Shown: positions 13,480 to 27,107 of the stretch, piece by piece
Layout: each line of letters opens with the position of its first letter
How positions within the stretch are numbered: the stretch's first letter is position 1
The notes under the pieces: model-generated
Database searches by the model: none
What the model was told of the DNA's origin: nothing
The model's input: only the letters and a program-made list of their open reading frames with translations
Translations under genes and position numbers: made by a program
DNA from: Himantopus leucocephalus
Lineage: Eukaryota; Chordata; Aves; Charadriiformes; Recurvirostridae
Direction: 5' to 3'
DNA: 64,000 bases
NCBI GenBank assembly: GCA_003993805.1
Contig: RSEF01000014.1
Location: 2,357,941 to 2,421,940, forward strand

Positions 13480-13990
13480 AGCTACAGACACCCAGCTGAG
13501 TATCACCGAGCAAGTTCTGCACTGGGTAGACGTGCGCGTCTACAGGGGCTGCACGATTGTACTGTACTGCTTTCTGCAGCTACTGCCCTCCGTCCTCCTG
13601 CTGCTCTCCTGTGTTCAGCTGGACACGGCTGCGGAGAGGGAGACCGCGTCCTGGCGAAGCATCGCTGCCGCTGCCCAGCCCGGAGCCGGCGCCCACCAGG
13701 TCATGACGGCTGGCGCTCTTGCCCTGCGCTGAGCTCGCCCCTGTTCTTCGCACGCATACACCAGTGTGAATCAGAAACATGACCCACTGGAAGCTGAAGG
13801 TGCTGTGCCAGCGGGAGCGTGACGTGGCGTGGCCGGAGAGCACGTGGCGCAGGACCGCGGCCCCCCAGGCAGCCCCCGGTGGCTGTGGCTGCACTGCCGG
13901 CCGGGCTCCAGGGCCCCCACGCAGCTGGGCAAGGCTGGACCCCACCGCGGACACTTGTGCCCAAGAGCCCCGACAGTGGCACCAGCCACT
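13480..13990. other. GC- and CpG-rich patch without recognisable protein
   Basis: About 0.5 kb of GC-rich, CpG-containing sequence with overlapping open frames on both strands (the longest is 157 codons on the minus strand). None of the translations resembles a known protein; the frames are open because GC-rich DNA has few stops. A promoter of an uncharacterised non-coding RNA is possible. Confidence 0.35.
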
Positions 13991-15714
13991 CATTTCCACC
14001 ATCACTGCTTTTTTGTTTGAGAAACACTTTTTCTTCCAAGCATCATACAGCAAGATTTTATGAACTGGAGCTCTGGGACTAGGGGATCTCTTTGGTCATG
14101 GCAGCAGTGACAGAATACAAATGTGTCAGCTTCCCTGAGAGCAATTCAGGTACCAGCGAAGGAAAATTTCTGCTTATTTATTCCCCTTCCCCCCTCCTCT
14201 TTTGTGTTGTTTGCACAACAGAACAGAGTGTTGTTGAACAGAATGATATTATATGATATAATGTGCTACAATAAGCAGTCTGCACAGAAAAGCATCTTTG
14301 CTTTAAAAGATCACTTCCAAATTGTGTAAGATGTAGCCGTGGATGTGCAGGAGCAGATTAGCCACTGGGAGAGAAAACCAACCCACTTCACTTACAAACT
14401 CAAATTACAAATATACCTTTCATCATTTCATCTGATGCTTATATATACACACACAAAAGCCTCACAGTAAACTGGCATGCAAAACCTTCTATTAAATGTA
14501 CCAGCACTCAGAAAATAATGTTTCAGGCTATGGAACAAAGGAAGAAAAATCAGCAACTAGAATGAGGAGAAACAAGCCCAATTTCCTAAAGCCTGCCTCA
14601 TTTCAGCCTTCCCTGAGAGCAGCAGGGACAGACCCCATCCATCTCCTGCCCTGGGAAACTGCTGAGCCCAGCGAGGCCGTTCAGAGAACACCACTGCCCT
14701 GGTTTGGGTGATATCGGTCACAGAGAAAACACTTCAGTGCTGTCATGGGCACGATGACCAAGCTGGTCTGCAGCAGCAAAGGGAAGAAGTCCCATTATCA
14801 GCTGTCCCAATCAAGCAGGGCTCGCCAGCAGTGTGCAACCAGTTCCCAGTTGTACAAGATACCAAAAACGAAGGGGGAGAAGTTCAGTGAAACTGAACTG
14901 CAAACCCAGAGGAGACCCTGCAGAGTCTGGGGGTCTGCTTGTGGGCAGCACCAGGGATTTGTTGTTCGTTTTCACCCTGAATCCCTCACCCCAACCCAAA
15001 AGAGTTTGCTCCTACATTATGAATTAGGGATATGTCAAACCTCTCTGTGTGTGCTGAAGGCAGCCAGGCCTCCGGGTAATCGACTGAGCAGTGGACTGCC
15101 ACTCCTTGGAATTAACACAGCTGAACAAGGGCTTTGTTGAAATGAGAAAGCCTAAAAGAGATTTGCTCAGATCAAGATTTAAGCTTTGTCAGACATGTTC
15201 ACCATGGCTCGGAGCTGCCCAGACAAATTGCAGTCAGCAGGTAGCTGTGGTGATTAGAGAGAGGGAAGAGGGAAAAAAACCCCAAGACCAAGCAAACAAA
15301 AACCCAAAGAGGCGTTTGCGACGACAGCCTCATGCTGGTGGCACGCTCAGGCCGAGCTGCTGTGTCCCCGCTCTGCCCAGGCGGACCCACCGAGGGCGCC
15401 TTTGGCCAGCCCTCGGTGACAGAGCCTCCAAGTCACTACCCACGCCAGAGAGGACTTATGGATTTCACCCACGGCCATCTCTGGTTGCAGGTCTCACCTT
15501 TCTACCAGCCAGAAAAGAGGCTCAGTGACCCAGCTTGGCAACATAATCTGCATTTCCAGGGCATATCTTCTGTCTCAAGCGAGGATGGGTTGCAGGACAC
15601 AGCATTCAGTTTAGCTTCCCATCAGAAATAATACTGCTGACAATTTCCCACAGGTAAGCTGAGGTCCAGAGCAAGAACACCCTTGAACACACGAGAACCT
15701 CACCACCAATCCCA
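13991..15714. other. Intergenic, no gene seen
   Basis: Mixed composition, with a moderately GC-rich stretch at 15.30-15.50 kb just upstream of the CR1 tail. Overlapping open frames reach 145 codons but show no family resemblance. Confidence 0.55.
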
Positions 15715-15795
15715 TGACTCATTGCCGGGGGTTGAACTAGATGACCTTTAAAGGTTCCTTCTAACCCAAACTATTCTATTATTTATGACTCTGCC
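15715..15795 (+). mobile_element. CR1 3' tail fragment
   Basis: The stretch contains GGGGGTTGAACTAGATGACC, then TTTAAAGGTTCCTTCTAACC and CCAAACTATTCTATTATTTATG. This is the canonical CR1 3' terminal sequence ending in degenerate ATTCTATG repeats. Only about 80 bp survive, so this is a very short 5' truncation. Confidence 0.85.
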
Positions 15796-18700
15796 CAAGT
15801 AACTTTTAGGAAATTGCTGTCCTTCGGTCCGCTCCCAATAGCACTCAGTTTATAATACTGATGGGTCTAATAGTGAGGTCCATAGCCCAGCTCCCACTGA
15901 AGCCATTGCAGGGGATCCAGCCTGGAGTTCCCACCAGATTTCTCCATCCCAAGGTTCATTTCAGCTGCTTCCCAGTGTGCTTCCCCCATCCTCCTGGTCC
16001 GAGCAGGCAGCAGAAATTCCCAATGGGGCAGGGAAGTGGCGCATGGCGACATGCAGCAGTGGCTCCGCTACCCGCAGGTAGGCTGAGGCATCCCTTGCAG
16101 GATAACGAGCAGAACAGGAGGGGATGCCTCGTTTGCCTCGGCAACATTTCAGTGCCCTCACTGTCATCAACCACCCTCCCGTCAGCCCTCCCAGCCCCCC
16201 GCAACGAGGCACCCCTCCTAATTAGCAATGCTGCAGATGGAGCACACCGTACCTGTAATAGCTTAAACCTCACAAGACTATGCTTTAATCATGACTGTGT
16301 TAGAACAGAATCAGTTGCCTAATCAAGCTTAAATTAAAGGCATATTTAGCAATTTTCATGCTAGCATTCCCAGAAATGTGATACTTGCACAATGAATTAT
16401 TTATTTTGTATAGATCTCCAGTGTTTTTTAAGAACAAAACCCACAAAGCAACGCTCCAGGAAGGTAGGTAAATAAATTAACAACACTTTTCTGAATGACC
16501 ATCTTCCCTACCGTCTTGGCTGCCATGCACTTACAGCTCTCACAGTAAAACGAATAAAGAGCATTCAAAGCCTGTCAGCCAAATTACAGTGTGCATTCCC
16601 AGTGTAAACACGGATGGAAGGATTCTTTTATTAACAACACCCTATAGGTAATATTTACTTTATTTGCAAGGCTGGAGCTCCAGAGGCAGGCTTGCTGCAG
16701 CAGCTGCACTAGGTAGTCCAAAAATAGGTATTTCCCTGTTAGTAGGTGAGTTAAAAGCTCACGAAAGTTGCTGTGTAAAATGCCAGAATGACAACGGTAG
16801 TAGCCAGGTATTCTGCACCGTGCACTGTAAGCTGCTTTCAAGGACATGCCCTCATCTGTGCACTGACCAGGGCCCCCATCCAGCAGAAGAGCTAACCTGG
16901 AGCCAAACAACAAGCAGGTATGTAAATCCCATTGATTTCTAGTGAATTTTAGGAAGCATCATCTGAAAGTTAATCAAGTTAACCAGGAATGTGGTTACAT
17001 AGGTCCAGATTTGGCAAAATATCTAAGTGACTGAACAGGGCTAGAATTAAGCATGTGCTTCAGGTTATGCATATGGATAGCGCTTTGCAAGGCTGAGTAT
17101 TTTACTCAGTATCTCTGTGCAGATCTCTGCTCGTCTTTGTTCCAGCTTACCTGCCTAATAAGCCAGTATGATAGCACTTACTGGGCTGTTATGAAGCATG
17201 AATAATATTGTTTAACACTTCAGATCCCACAACAAAAAGTGATATGAGCACAAAGTATTGCTGTAACAACACAGCATTATACTATAGAAGTAATAAGCGT
17301 CATCAGAGTTATATGCAGGATTTTTATTTTAACGCTGGGTAGTTTTCTACTGAGTCCAATAATGATCAGCCATTATAGTAACAATAAATTACCTTTTACA
17401 GTACTTAAGTTTTTCATGTTATAAGCAGTAGTCAAAATTTCACAGAAGCGACAGGTTGAATTCCCAGTGACACCTGAATTTTGTACATCGGCGACTTTTG
17501 ACAAACAGCAGCACAGAAAAAAAGAAATCAATGTAGTAAAGCTTTCACTGGAAATAGAATGAGCTTATTTAAGTTATCCATCATAATTCCCACTGAAATC
17601 ATTAAGAATGAGGGGAACAGAGAAATCTGTAACAGAATCTTGGCAAAAGCACAAGGGGATACTTTCTCCAAGCCCTTACAGCTGTATAGCCCTTTCTGAA
17701 GCTTGATAAGGTAAGTTTTAATACTTAATGTTGATGCCAATCAAATTCCATTGCCTGTGATTGAAAGTCTGGGTCCAAAGCCATATTTTCCCCAAATGTA
17801 CCAAATCATTAGTCTAAGTCCACTGTTGAAATTTTTTTTACCATTTTGAGTTGGTTTCAGATAAGAATGATTCAGATTTTGAAGATCTCTTAAACAAAAC
17901 CCACACACGTACATGACAGATGGTGTTAGACACATAACACATAGCCTATAGTAGTGTAGCTATATATATCTTATCTTTGCATAATGTTACAGATAAGAAT
18001 AGGTTGCATCACTTGTATGGTTAGTCACAAGTCTGGCAAGGGACCTGAAAGCTCCAGAAAACTTGGACAAACAGCCCAGAAGTGTCTGGTGTCAAGAGAT
18101 TCCCAGGCACCAGAGGTCTGCACCTGGATTGCTCCCTTTATATCCCAAGCTTTTGAAGCTAGTTTCAACCAAATCACAAGAATTCACAGTTATAATGCAG
18201 CTGCCAGTCTCCAAGCGAGATGGTGCAATCTGGGCTACTGCTAGAGAGGAGCTGGCACAGGGGCCTGGTTTCAGGGCCTCATTTAGATCATCCTAAAGCC
18301 CTACACGTGCAGTCTCCTAACCAACACTTATCCTTAGTTCTTCCTTGAGAGCCTCCAGGTCACCTACAGGCTAAGCCCAGTACCTGAGTGTCCGAGACCA
18401 CCGTCCGAAGGGAGGTGTGAGACAGAGTAAATAGGACAAGAATTTGGTTAACGGAGCAAAGATCCCACGCTCCCTGTAAATGGAAACAACTGAAATCACA
18501 CCTTGACTCATTGCGACTGTCAATAATTAAATAACGCACATTTCTGAAGACTGACATACATATTTCCCTTTCAGCTTTGTCATTTGTCTGAAAAAAAAAC
18601 CAGTAATCCTAAAAGACCGTTCCACAGAGCAGAAAGGCAGGCTATACCACCTCCCATGTGAATTTGGTTCTTTATAACTGGATAAGCTGGGCCTGCTTTT

Positions 18701-21700
18701 AAAAATCTGCCTGAAGATCTGCAGATTCCTCAAGGGTTGTTCAAAAAACCAGAAGTCGTCCTGGGTAAGTGCAGCAGTGGGGACAGGGGGTGCAAGAGGG
18801 TTGACTACATTATTCACGAACTAAGAGAGGTAGAAGACGACTCATGAAAAGGGCCATTCACTAATTTAGTGTACCTAATCTTCTGGATGGCTGGTAAACA
18901 CCTAAAGGAAATTTGGAATTTAATATTAGATAAGACTGCTATTCCCAGAGTAAATAATAGATAAGTCTCTTAATGCATTGGAAAACCCATTCCAATCTTT
19001 TGCAGCTGTGTCCTTTGATATGGGCAAACAACAAATACATTGGGACAAATGTCTCCTGGTGCACCTCTGCTGGCATCAGAGACCAGTGTGACCCAGGGTA
19101 TTTAAGTGGGGGTTACCCTGATGCGAACTCACTCAGAAGCCTGGTTCCAACCCATTTTTAAGGAACGCAGAGGCTGAAGCAGATGTCACTGACATTAGCA
19201 TCAGTCTCAGTAACTGAGTCATTACATTTGATACAGGATCTACTTATATCCCAGCTAAGATTAACCGGAACATGTGGTTACCTGTCAGACGGATTTTGTT
19301 ACACGAATCACAGCCATGCCTTCCAAACCATAGCAGAGATACGCCACCTCCCTCATCCGTACAAGTCAGACTGGCAGCTGCAGCATTAGAACTAGCATTA
19401 CAATCAGCGTTAGATGAAAGTGAAGTTTAAAATGCACTCCTCTACTTGTTCTCTAATCAGAGTCTGTGCACAGGAGTATTTGAGATATATCTGCCATTTG
19501 CCTGTCCAGAGCAGGTCCACTTTAGTGCTAGTGGTATGCTGCTATATTGCTGTGCACTAGAGGTGCTTCATACCAGTAGAACAAAGATTTCGCTTGATTT
19601 ATTAGTTAAAATTGAAGTTACTCCCCTAATCAGCATGTTTTCCCCTGCAAATACTGAGTGCAGGCTACTCTAGTTTGTTTCTTGTGGTTTTCCTTTTTTC
19701 GAATCATCTCGACGGTTGCAGCTTGTACAGTTTGATTCAGTAACCAAGTTCCAGAATCCCTGACCAGCACCGCTGCACCAGCTAAAGCCAGCGTACAAAA
19801 AGTCATTTGTGCATTGTCTTCAAGTGAATTCAGTGTGCAGCTTTGCAGGTACAGCGCTATTCCTGGGAACGTGGCTGGAATAGTAGAGAAGTATTCCCAG
19901 TTTGGTAAAGTACTCCTACCTACACATGGCCTTGCAATATAAAAATACTTAGAAGGAAAACCGTTGCTAGATATAATGAAGCTTCAGGAGACTGAATTTA
20001 AATATGTAAAAAAGCAGTCTGAGTACCAGACTAAAATATCTAGCAGGAAGCAGGGTAGGTTCCCTATCGAGACTTCCTCTAGCAAACCCGCATGTGTCTG
20101 TCAGACACACACATTATTAAGCAACCATGCATAGAAATTGCCATGAATATTTACCAATATTTGTCTGCACTAAAGGATCAGATCTTGGCCGTACAATACA
20201 ATCACACTCTTCAAATATTGGAAAAGTAGAAAAGCTCCTAGAGGAGTTAAAACAAGGCTGGATAGGGTGTTGGTAAATACATGGAGCTGTTCTACAATCA
20301 ACTCAACCTAGACCACAGCTTCCATTCCCGTGCAGTATTTTGGCAGACAGATAGCTGTTGGTGGCCTGAGCTAGAGCTTTACTCTGCCTTGCTCATCCAA
20401 ACATCCGAGCGAGGCCCTTAGGAAAGGCTCTTTCACCCTTGCCTACACAAGGCTAGTCATTACGTACATGCATCCCTGTGGAACCACACTGTGCTGGTGA
20501 ATCATTTTGTCGGACTGCCAAGACCCAGGCAGGCACATCCGTGATAGAGGGTAACACAAGTCACTTGGCAACGACCCTAATCTCCTTACTGCTGAAGGGA
20601 TGGAGGGAGTAAAGCACCGAAGCTTTTGAAATGTAATTAAAAATGTGTTGTCTTCCAAACGACTGCATGATCTTAGAATGGCTCTGGGGATGCATTTAAA
20701 ATAAGCTGTGCCCCATAAAAACAGTACCACGACCTACAACGAACTTGAAAAATATTAATGAGGTATGTCTAATTAAAGTTAATTTGTCTGGATTAATTAG
20801 TGGACTGTTAGATATTTGTTTGTAAAGCTTTGTAGATATGAGACATCTTCAGTACTGAGTATGGTTCACCCAGTTACTACTGAGACTAATCCCAAAATGC
20901 TTAACCAGGACTCGAGCTCAGCAGGCACATGTGGTTAGATAAAAAACTCCTTTTAAATTTCCTTTAAAGAAAAAATAGTTTCTAGCTGGGAAGAAGCCTC
21001 AGATAATGGCCAAACGCTGAAAAATCTGAAGGAGAAACCCTGTCAAATCATTATATCTATAACGTGCATATTTGCATTTTAAACCAAATTTGTGATTTCC
21101 TTAGAGTACCTAATGCTGAGAACACAAAGATTGTATATAATCCAAAAGCATTCAACAATTTTGAAATGCTTTCTCAACACGTACTAAAATATGTTGCTGA
21201 AGGATGTGTGCCAGGACCACAGACAGCTGGACACAGATTCTTTGTTGTGCGTATGGCTTCCCTCATATAGCACTTTGGATTAGCTATCAGTATCAGGAGC
21301 ATAGAAAGGGACTGACGTATGTTAGATCCCGCACAAAAAGCAATATCGTATCTCTCCATAAATCTAATTATCTGACTGGGCTTCCCAAAGAGGACTCCAA
21401 CTTGTATTGCATTAAAAGGTACGATTACCACCACTGCCACCACTGCAGTGCCATTTTTGAGCGGACAGGCATGACATGGAGATCACCCCTGAACACTGTC
21501 ATTCTCATTGCTTTAGTCCAGGCTGTTTTAATAACACCAGAAAATATTTTAATCATATTCATAATAAAGCTTTAGAGGAACGCACATTTCACTTGTGTTC
21601 CTGGCTAACTGACTGTATTAAGTACCCCAGTTTGCAATGACAGCCCAAATGGTAGAGTCTGAATTTCAGGAAACAAGCTCAGAAGGGTTTCCAATCAAAG

Positions 21701-24601
21701 GACTCAGTTTTACAGGGGAACGACCTCCATTAATGTTCTCTTAACTTGGGTTCTTTTATCACTAAGACAACAGAGGGGCTGAATTTGACCCCAGTGAAGC
21801 AACTTGCCAACACAAGGAACAAAAAAGCAACTGTAATTCTCTGTGTTGAAACTCCCTAAGCACAGGACTACCCTCACAGGACAGAGGAAGAAGCTTTAGG
21901 TGCCACTGGGCTTCAGAAGTCCCAGAGCTGCTACAACAGCCTCTCTGGGATTCTTTCCACAGGGAAAAAGAGATCAACGCTTCATTATTCTTCTGGATTA
22001 CATTGACACTTGGCAGGCTAAAAACTGACAGAGGTTAAGTTCAAACTGTTCCGTGCGGGATGCAAAAATAGTAACCAAAGGTTCGATTGTCTAATTGAAT
22101 GGGCGAGCATGAGTGGATGGTTGCATCCTACTCTACAGGCAATAATTCAGACTATGCAACATGCTTTTCAGATTTTGAGGTTCTGAAATATATATAAAAC
22201 CACTTGGAAACTCATGCTAACATGGTCCCCGGTGCATTTGTAAAATGTATCACAATGTATTCTCAACAACAGAGACTGGTCACAAAGAACTGGTTTTCCT
22301 CATCATATAGTCCTGTGGAAGGGTGCTTAATTTCACCGATAAATTAGATGAACCTGAGTAGGAGCCCAGCTCCCAGGGGTATGTCCAGTGGGACAAGGAG
22401 GAATTAAGTTCAGAAGATCTGCTTTACATAGCTCATCAACTGAACCTGATCAGTCTAGGAGGAAAATCCAGCTGCAGTTCTAGGTTAGGTACCTCTGATC
22501 TGGTTCAACACGTGCAATTAAAATATGCAGCACAGTATCTCTAGTTCTGCTAATCTTACTGATACTATCTCAATTCTGATCACCATTCTGAGGGTCAAAC
22601 TTCGTCTTACAGACTGATACCTTTCCTTTCCATTGCATTTAATGCCAAATGCTTTCTGGCATCCTAGATTTCTAGGAAAAAAATAAAAAAAGCTGTCCAT
22701 GTCCTATCAAATGTTCAGAACCATGCACTCTTTGCCCCAGATATTCATCTTTTGCTCATTCAAGTTTTCTTTATCAGTCCCAAATGAAGTCTTACAAACT
22801 TTGAAAATACTGCTCCCTTAGCCCAGGAGAGCTTGTCAGACTCCTGTCCATCCCTTGAGAGCTATTTCTAAGCATCATCATCTTAGGCAGAAAGGAACAC
22901 TTAGATCCTCCACCCAGCTCCCAAGAAATTCGTGTACACCACCCCTTGCCTTCCAGACATTTCCACGAGCCCTTTTATTGGAGTTTCAGAGAGAAGCTGG
23001 GACATGAGCTAATCAATGTTATGCTCGAGGTAAAAGGTAAAAGCGACAGAGACCTAATCTATATAACCTACTGAAAACAGCACGGACACTTCCCAGCATT
23101 GATGGCAGTGAGCTCTCTGGATGCCACATGAGAGTAGTTGAGGAAAAAAAAAAAACCAACCCACAAATGACCAAACCTTAACATTAAGGCTGTCCTCCAT
23201 GACAAGGCAACCATCTCTGGATACAAAGCCTGGCCATCACCTAAAGACAAGGTTTGTGTCAGCGGGGTGACAGAGGGTGCTATACGCTTTCCTGCAATGG
23301 ACAACTTTTCCAGGGAAGTTCAAGCCCCCTTGAGGTAGAAAACATCTTCTCCACACATTTCCTCCATTAGTCTTAAACCGACAACAGGCGGAAATCCCAT
23401 GATGGCCTCTCACGGCATAAGGCTGATAACCTACTGTAACCTCAGCCTTGCCCTTAAAGCAATGTTCACAAGTCCCCAAAATAGAGCATGGGAGCAGATG
23501 TTTAGGAGAAAAGAAAGCCAACATCTGTCCTGTCAGGAATTTAAATCCCCCATGCCCACCCCCTGCCACTCTGCCGCTTGGCACCCACCCACCCCCACAT
23601 CCCGCAGCACACGGGCGCACACAGGGAACAGCCCGATCCCCACGTCACAGCAATCAGCCCCAGGCTGGATTTCGGGTAGCGCACAGCACAGGCACAGCCG
23701 GCATCGCTAACGCAAGCCCAGGCTGGCATCTGTAGAGTACGAGCTAAGCAAGCAGGCTGGGGGTGCGCTGGGTGTCCCAGCTGTGCTTACCACAAGGACT
23801 TGTGCAAGAAAAAGGAGATAAACTGCTTGATCGTATGATGCCATGTGCACACGCAAACCGTGTGTGTGTGATGCTGCTCAGCTGCTTGCAACGTGCAATA
23901 AAGCTGAACAAGTGCAAGAAGCCACGGGAGTGCCAGAAGGAAAATCCTAGCTGTTACTTTAATTGCAAGCGTGCTTGTTTGCTGTGTTCTCTGCTGGCAG
24001 CGTGAGCATTTTAAATAAAACATGACCAGTAATTTATTTAGCAAGCCAGTCTTTGAAAAGTTCTTTTGCACAGCTCTTACTAATTTATGCCACACAAGAT
24101 TAACCCTCCTCGTGCTTGAGGTGACTAGGAGCAAGATCCACGTTAAATATTGCTCTGAAATACAACATTTGGGCACCTTTCTGGTTCTGTTCCAGCTACT
24201 TGTCTGCCTCAAAGAGCTTAAGAAAAAATACAATCCAGCCAAGGATTCACTCCCTGGTTCCCAAGATTCAGTTTGATTCTCATCCCAGTCAGTGCTTTTT
24301 CTTCAGGAATATACATTATTCATTCTACACACTATGGTGCTGTAGTGACTGTACTGCACAGACCCCTCTCTGCAATCACTACAGCTCCAGCTGTACTCCT
24401 GAAATAAGGTGAAAGATTTTAGGCTGTATACATGAATTTTTTACATGTGCACAGACACAAAGGACGTGCCAGTATCAGATCACCCACCACACGAAAAGGA
24501 CCGAGTTCTGTGGCTACTCGGAAACATTCCTGTGAAGTTTAGCCCCAGCTCCACAGGCAGGTTTGCACTGCCAGAGAGGTTTCAAGTAGATACCGAATCT
24601 C
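15796..24601. other. Intergenic, no gene seen
   Basis: About 8.8 kb with no recognised exon or transposon. The 153-codon (15861-16322) and 151-codon (23787-24242, minus) frames have no recognisable domain or supporting splice structure. A small cluster of homeodomain-type TAATTA motifs lies at 20755-20800, and a GC-rich pocket lies at 23.54-23.72 kb. Confidence 0.55.
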
Positions 24602-24780
24602 AGTTTCAGTCACTCCCTCTTCCCACACACGTGGGGAAGCATATGCATGTTTGTGTGTACACGAACAATTTTATATCTGTGTGTACATACACATATATAT
24701 GTATAAAGTNCATATATGTGTGTACATACACATATATATGTATAAAGTGTGTTCATGTAAGACAAGTATACACACACAAT
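24602..24780. repeat. CA/TA-rich microsatellite
   Basis: Alternating purine-pyrimidine sequence (TGTGTGTACATACACATATATATGTATA units) interrupted by an N at 24710. The same units recur at the start of the second duplicate (25355-25395) and in a related TG/TA tract after it. Confidence 0.85.
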
Positions 24781-25353
24781 GTTTGTATACACATAGACCT
24801 TCTTTTCCCTGGAAAAAAAATAATTGTGAGGAATAATAAAAAAAAACTAAAAAAAAAAACCCAAACCCCAAACCAACAAGCAAAAAACCCACAAACCACA
24901 ACATCGTGTAAGTCCAAAGCAGTCAGTTTATCTTCCTCAAAACAGCACCAAGTTCCGAGGTAATGACCCCAACTGATCAGCAACCTCTTTGGCATTTACA
25001 GCCTGGCTCAGCTTCCATTCTTACTCTCTATCCTGCCTATATTGTTATCTAACTCTATCCAGCCTCTCCTGTGCTGAGGAGGAACCTTGATATTTTGAAA
25101 CAATTATGATAATTTTATGCAATAGAGTTAAGTCATTACAATTTAACCTTACTGAAACTTAAGAGATGTACACTTTATTTGTGTACTCTCAAGCCTTGGT
25201 AGAACAGCAATAGCTGTTTACAGCTTCAGAAAACTCATTTTTATCATGGCAGTTTTTTCAACTATTTAGTAGAACTTCAGGAACTTCATGCTTTCTTTGA
25301 CCAAAGTCTCAAGTTTGGTCAGCTTCAGGTGTGAAAGGGACACTAAAAGTATG
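24711..25353. repeat. Direct duplication, copy 1 (about 643 bp)
   Basis: This copy begins in a CA/TA-rich microsatellite, continues through an A-rich segment and unique sequence, and ends at CACTAAAAGTATG just before the N at 25354. It matches 25355-25995 almost base for base. An N also precedes it at 24710. See the matching finding for the artefact interpretation. Confidence 0.95.
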
Positions 25354-25354
25354 N

Positions 25355-25995
25355 TATATCTGTGTGTACATACACATATATATGTATAAAGTGTGTTCAT
25401 ATAAGACAAGTATACACACACAATGGTTGTATACACATAGACCTTCTTTTCACTGGAAAAAAAATAATTGTGAGGAATAATAAAAAAAAACTAAAAAAAA
25501 AAACCCAAACCCCAAACCAACAAGCAAAAAACCCACAAACCACAACATCGTGTAAGTCCAAAGCAGTCAGTTTATCTTCCTCAAAACAGCACCAAGTTCC
25601 GAGGTAATGACCCCAACTGATCAGCAACCTCTTTGGCATTTACAGCCTGGCTCAGCTTCCATTCTTACTCTCTATCCTGCCTATATTGTTATCTAACTCT
25701 ATCCAGCCTCTCCTGTGCTGAGGAGGAACCTTGATATTTTGAAACAATTATGATAATTTTATGCAATAGAGTTAAGTCATTACAATTTAACCTTACTGAA
25801 ACTTAAGAGATGTACACTTTATTTGTGTACTCTCAAGCCTTGGTAGAACAGCAATAGCTGTTTACAGCTTCAGAAAACTCATTTTAATCATGGCAGTTTT
25901 TCAACTATTTAGTAGAACTTCAGGAACTTCATGCTTTCTTTGACCAAAGTCTCAAGTTTGGTCAGCTTCAGGTGTGAAAGGGACACTAAAAGTAT
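25355..25995. repeat. Direct duplication, copy 2 (about 641 bp)
   Basis: Second copy of 24711-25353. I see about four substitutions (for example near 25400, 25425 and 25451 and an extra A/T change in TTTTAATCATGG) and a one-base difference in a T run. Its first 38 bases also equal the sequence just before the N at 24710, so it could directly continue the left flank. Confidence 0.95.
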
Positions 25996-26055
25996 ATGTG
26001 TGTGTATATATACACATGCATACGTACACAATATATGTATATATTTTATATACCA
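25993..26055. repeat. TG/TA microsatellite
   Basis: Runs of TATGTGTGTGTATATATACACATG and ATATATGTATATAT, alternating purine-pyrimidine and partly self-complementary, immediately after the 0.64-kb duplicate. Confidence 0.8.
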
Positions 26056-26837
26056 GGAAAGAGTATATTTGTTTATGTAGTTGTTATAGAGCAATATTTA
26101 TAAACTGTTCTCACTTTTTGTAGCATTTCTTTACAGATCGCATTTTGGGAATGTATAAGAGCTGGTTATTTGCATTTGTGTTTGTTCTAGCATATTTAAT
26201 AGAAATCTTAAGAGGAGGTTGTAAATAAATTCAAAATAGCAATTTAAAAAATTAGAAACAGTAATATGATTGAAAGTCAGAACTGCTACCAAGAAGAGCT
26301 CTTCAAGATTCGGGCTCGCCTCCCACTTCTCATGTCTGTGCAGACTATGGTATTCATGTCAAGAAAAGCAATGTTCTAAATATTTAAGTTTTAGGCAGAG
26401 TTCAAATTGGGTAGAGAACTGTAGACCTGTACAAAAAGAAACCCTTTGAGCCCTAAGTGTTATTGCAAGTGGACCATCTCCCATGTTCTACTTCCTATTT
26501 TGTTGGGTAAAGTCAATTTGTTTAAGTCAATATCGAAGGAGTACATACCTCATTGAAACGCTTTTTCTTCTAGAAACACTCCAAACTTTTCAAGCTTCGT
26601 GAAAACCACGCATAGTTATGAACACTGCGTTTATTCTTAACTGTGCTCTTTCTGACACTTCTCTTACATGAACAGAGAGGCAGTTTGTGTACAAATACAC
26701 CACAGCTGATTACTGCTACAAGTCATTTCAGTATAAGGTAGTTTAACTGGAGGAAACTCAGTTCTGGGGATGTTGAAGCAAACCATCAAATCCAGAAACA
26801 CCAGCTGGTGAGAACAGCACACAAATGCCTTCTTCAA

Positions 26838-27107
26838 CATAGAATCATTTAGGTTGGAAAGGACCTTTAAGATCATCAAGTCCAACCATCAACCTAACAC
26901 TGCTAAACCCACCACTAACCCACATCCCTCAGCACCACATCCACCCGTCTTTTAAACACCTCCAGGGATGGCGACTCCACCCCTTCCCTGGGTAGCCTGT
27001 TACAATGCTTGATAACCCTTTCGGTGAAGAAAATTTTCCTAATATCCAATCTAAACCTCCCCTGGTGCAACTTGAGACCATTTCCTCTTGTCCTATTGCT
27101 TGTTACT
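26838..27107 (-). mobile_element. CR1 retrotransposon, 5'-truncated 3' end
   Basis: Read on the minus strand this is the C-terminal end of CR1 reverse transcriptase ([20 protein letters not shown] then [20 protein letters not shown]) followed by the CR1 3' end with AAGGTCCTTTCCAACC and a single ATTCTATG-type unit. At about 270 bp it is a typical 5'-truncated avian insertion. The reading frame is intact through the fragment, suggesting moderate age. Confidence 0.93.

Noticed and set aside
13580..14053. 157-codon minus-strand open frame
   Set aside because: It lies in a GC-rich patch with equally long frames on the other strand, with no domain, no splice context and no recognisable homology.
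15861..16322. 153-codon plus-strand open frame
   Set aside because: Composition is proline- and alanine-rich and unstructured, with competing minus-strand frames and no recognised family.
23787..24242. 151-codon minus-strand open frame
   Set aside because: No recognisable protein domain. It sits in AT-rich DNA with no promoter, splice or polyadenylation context that would support a gene.
24711..25995. Segmental duplication or tandem gene-like repeat of biological origin
   Set aside because: Single N characters at the exact boundaries and the recurrence of the left flank at the start of copy 2 fit an assembly artefact better. Reported as such.
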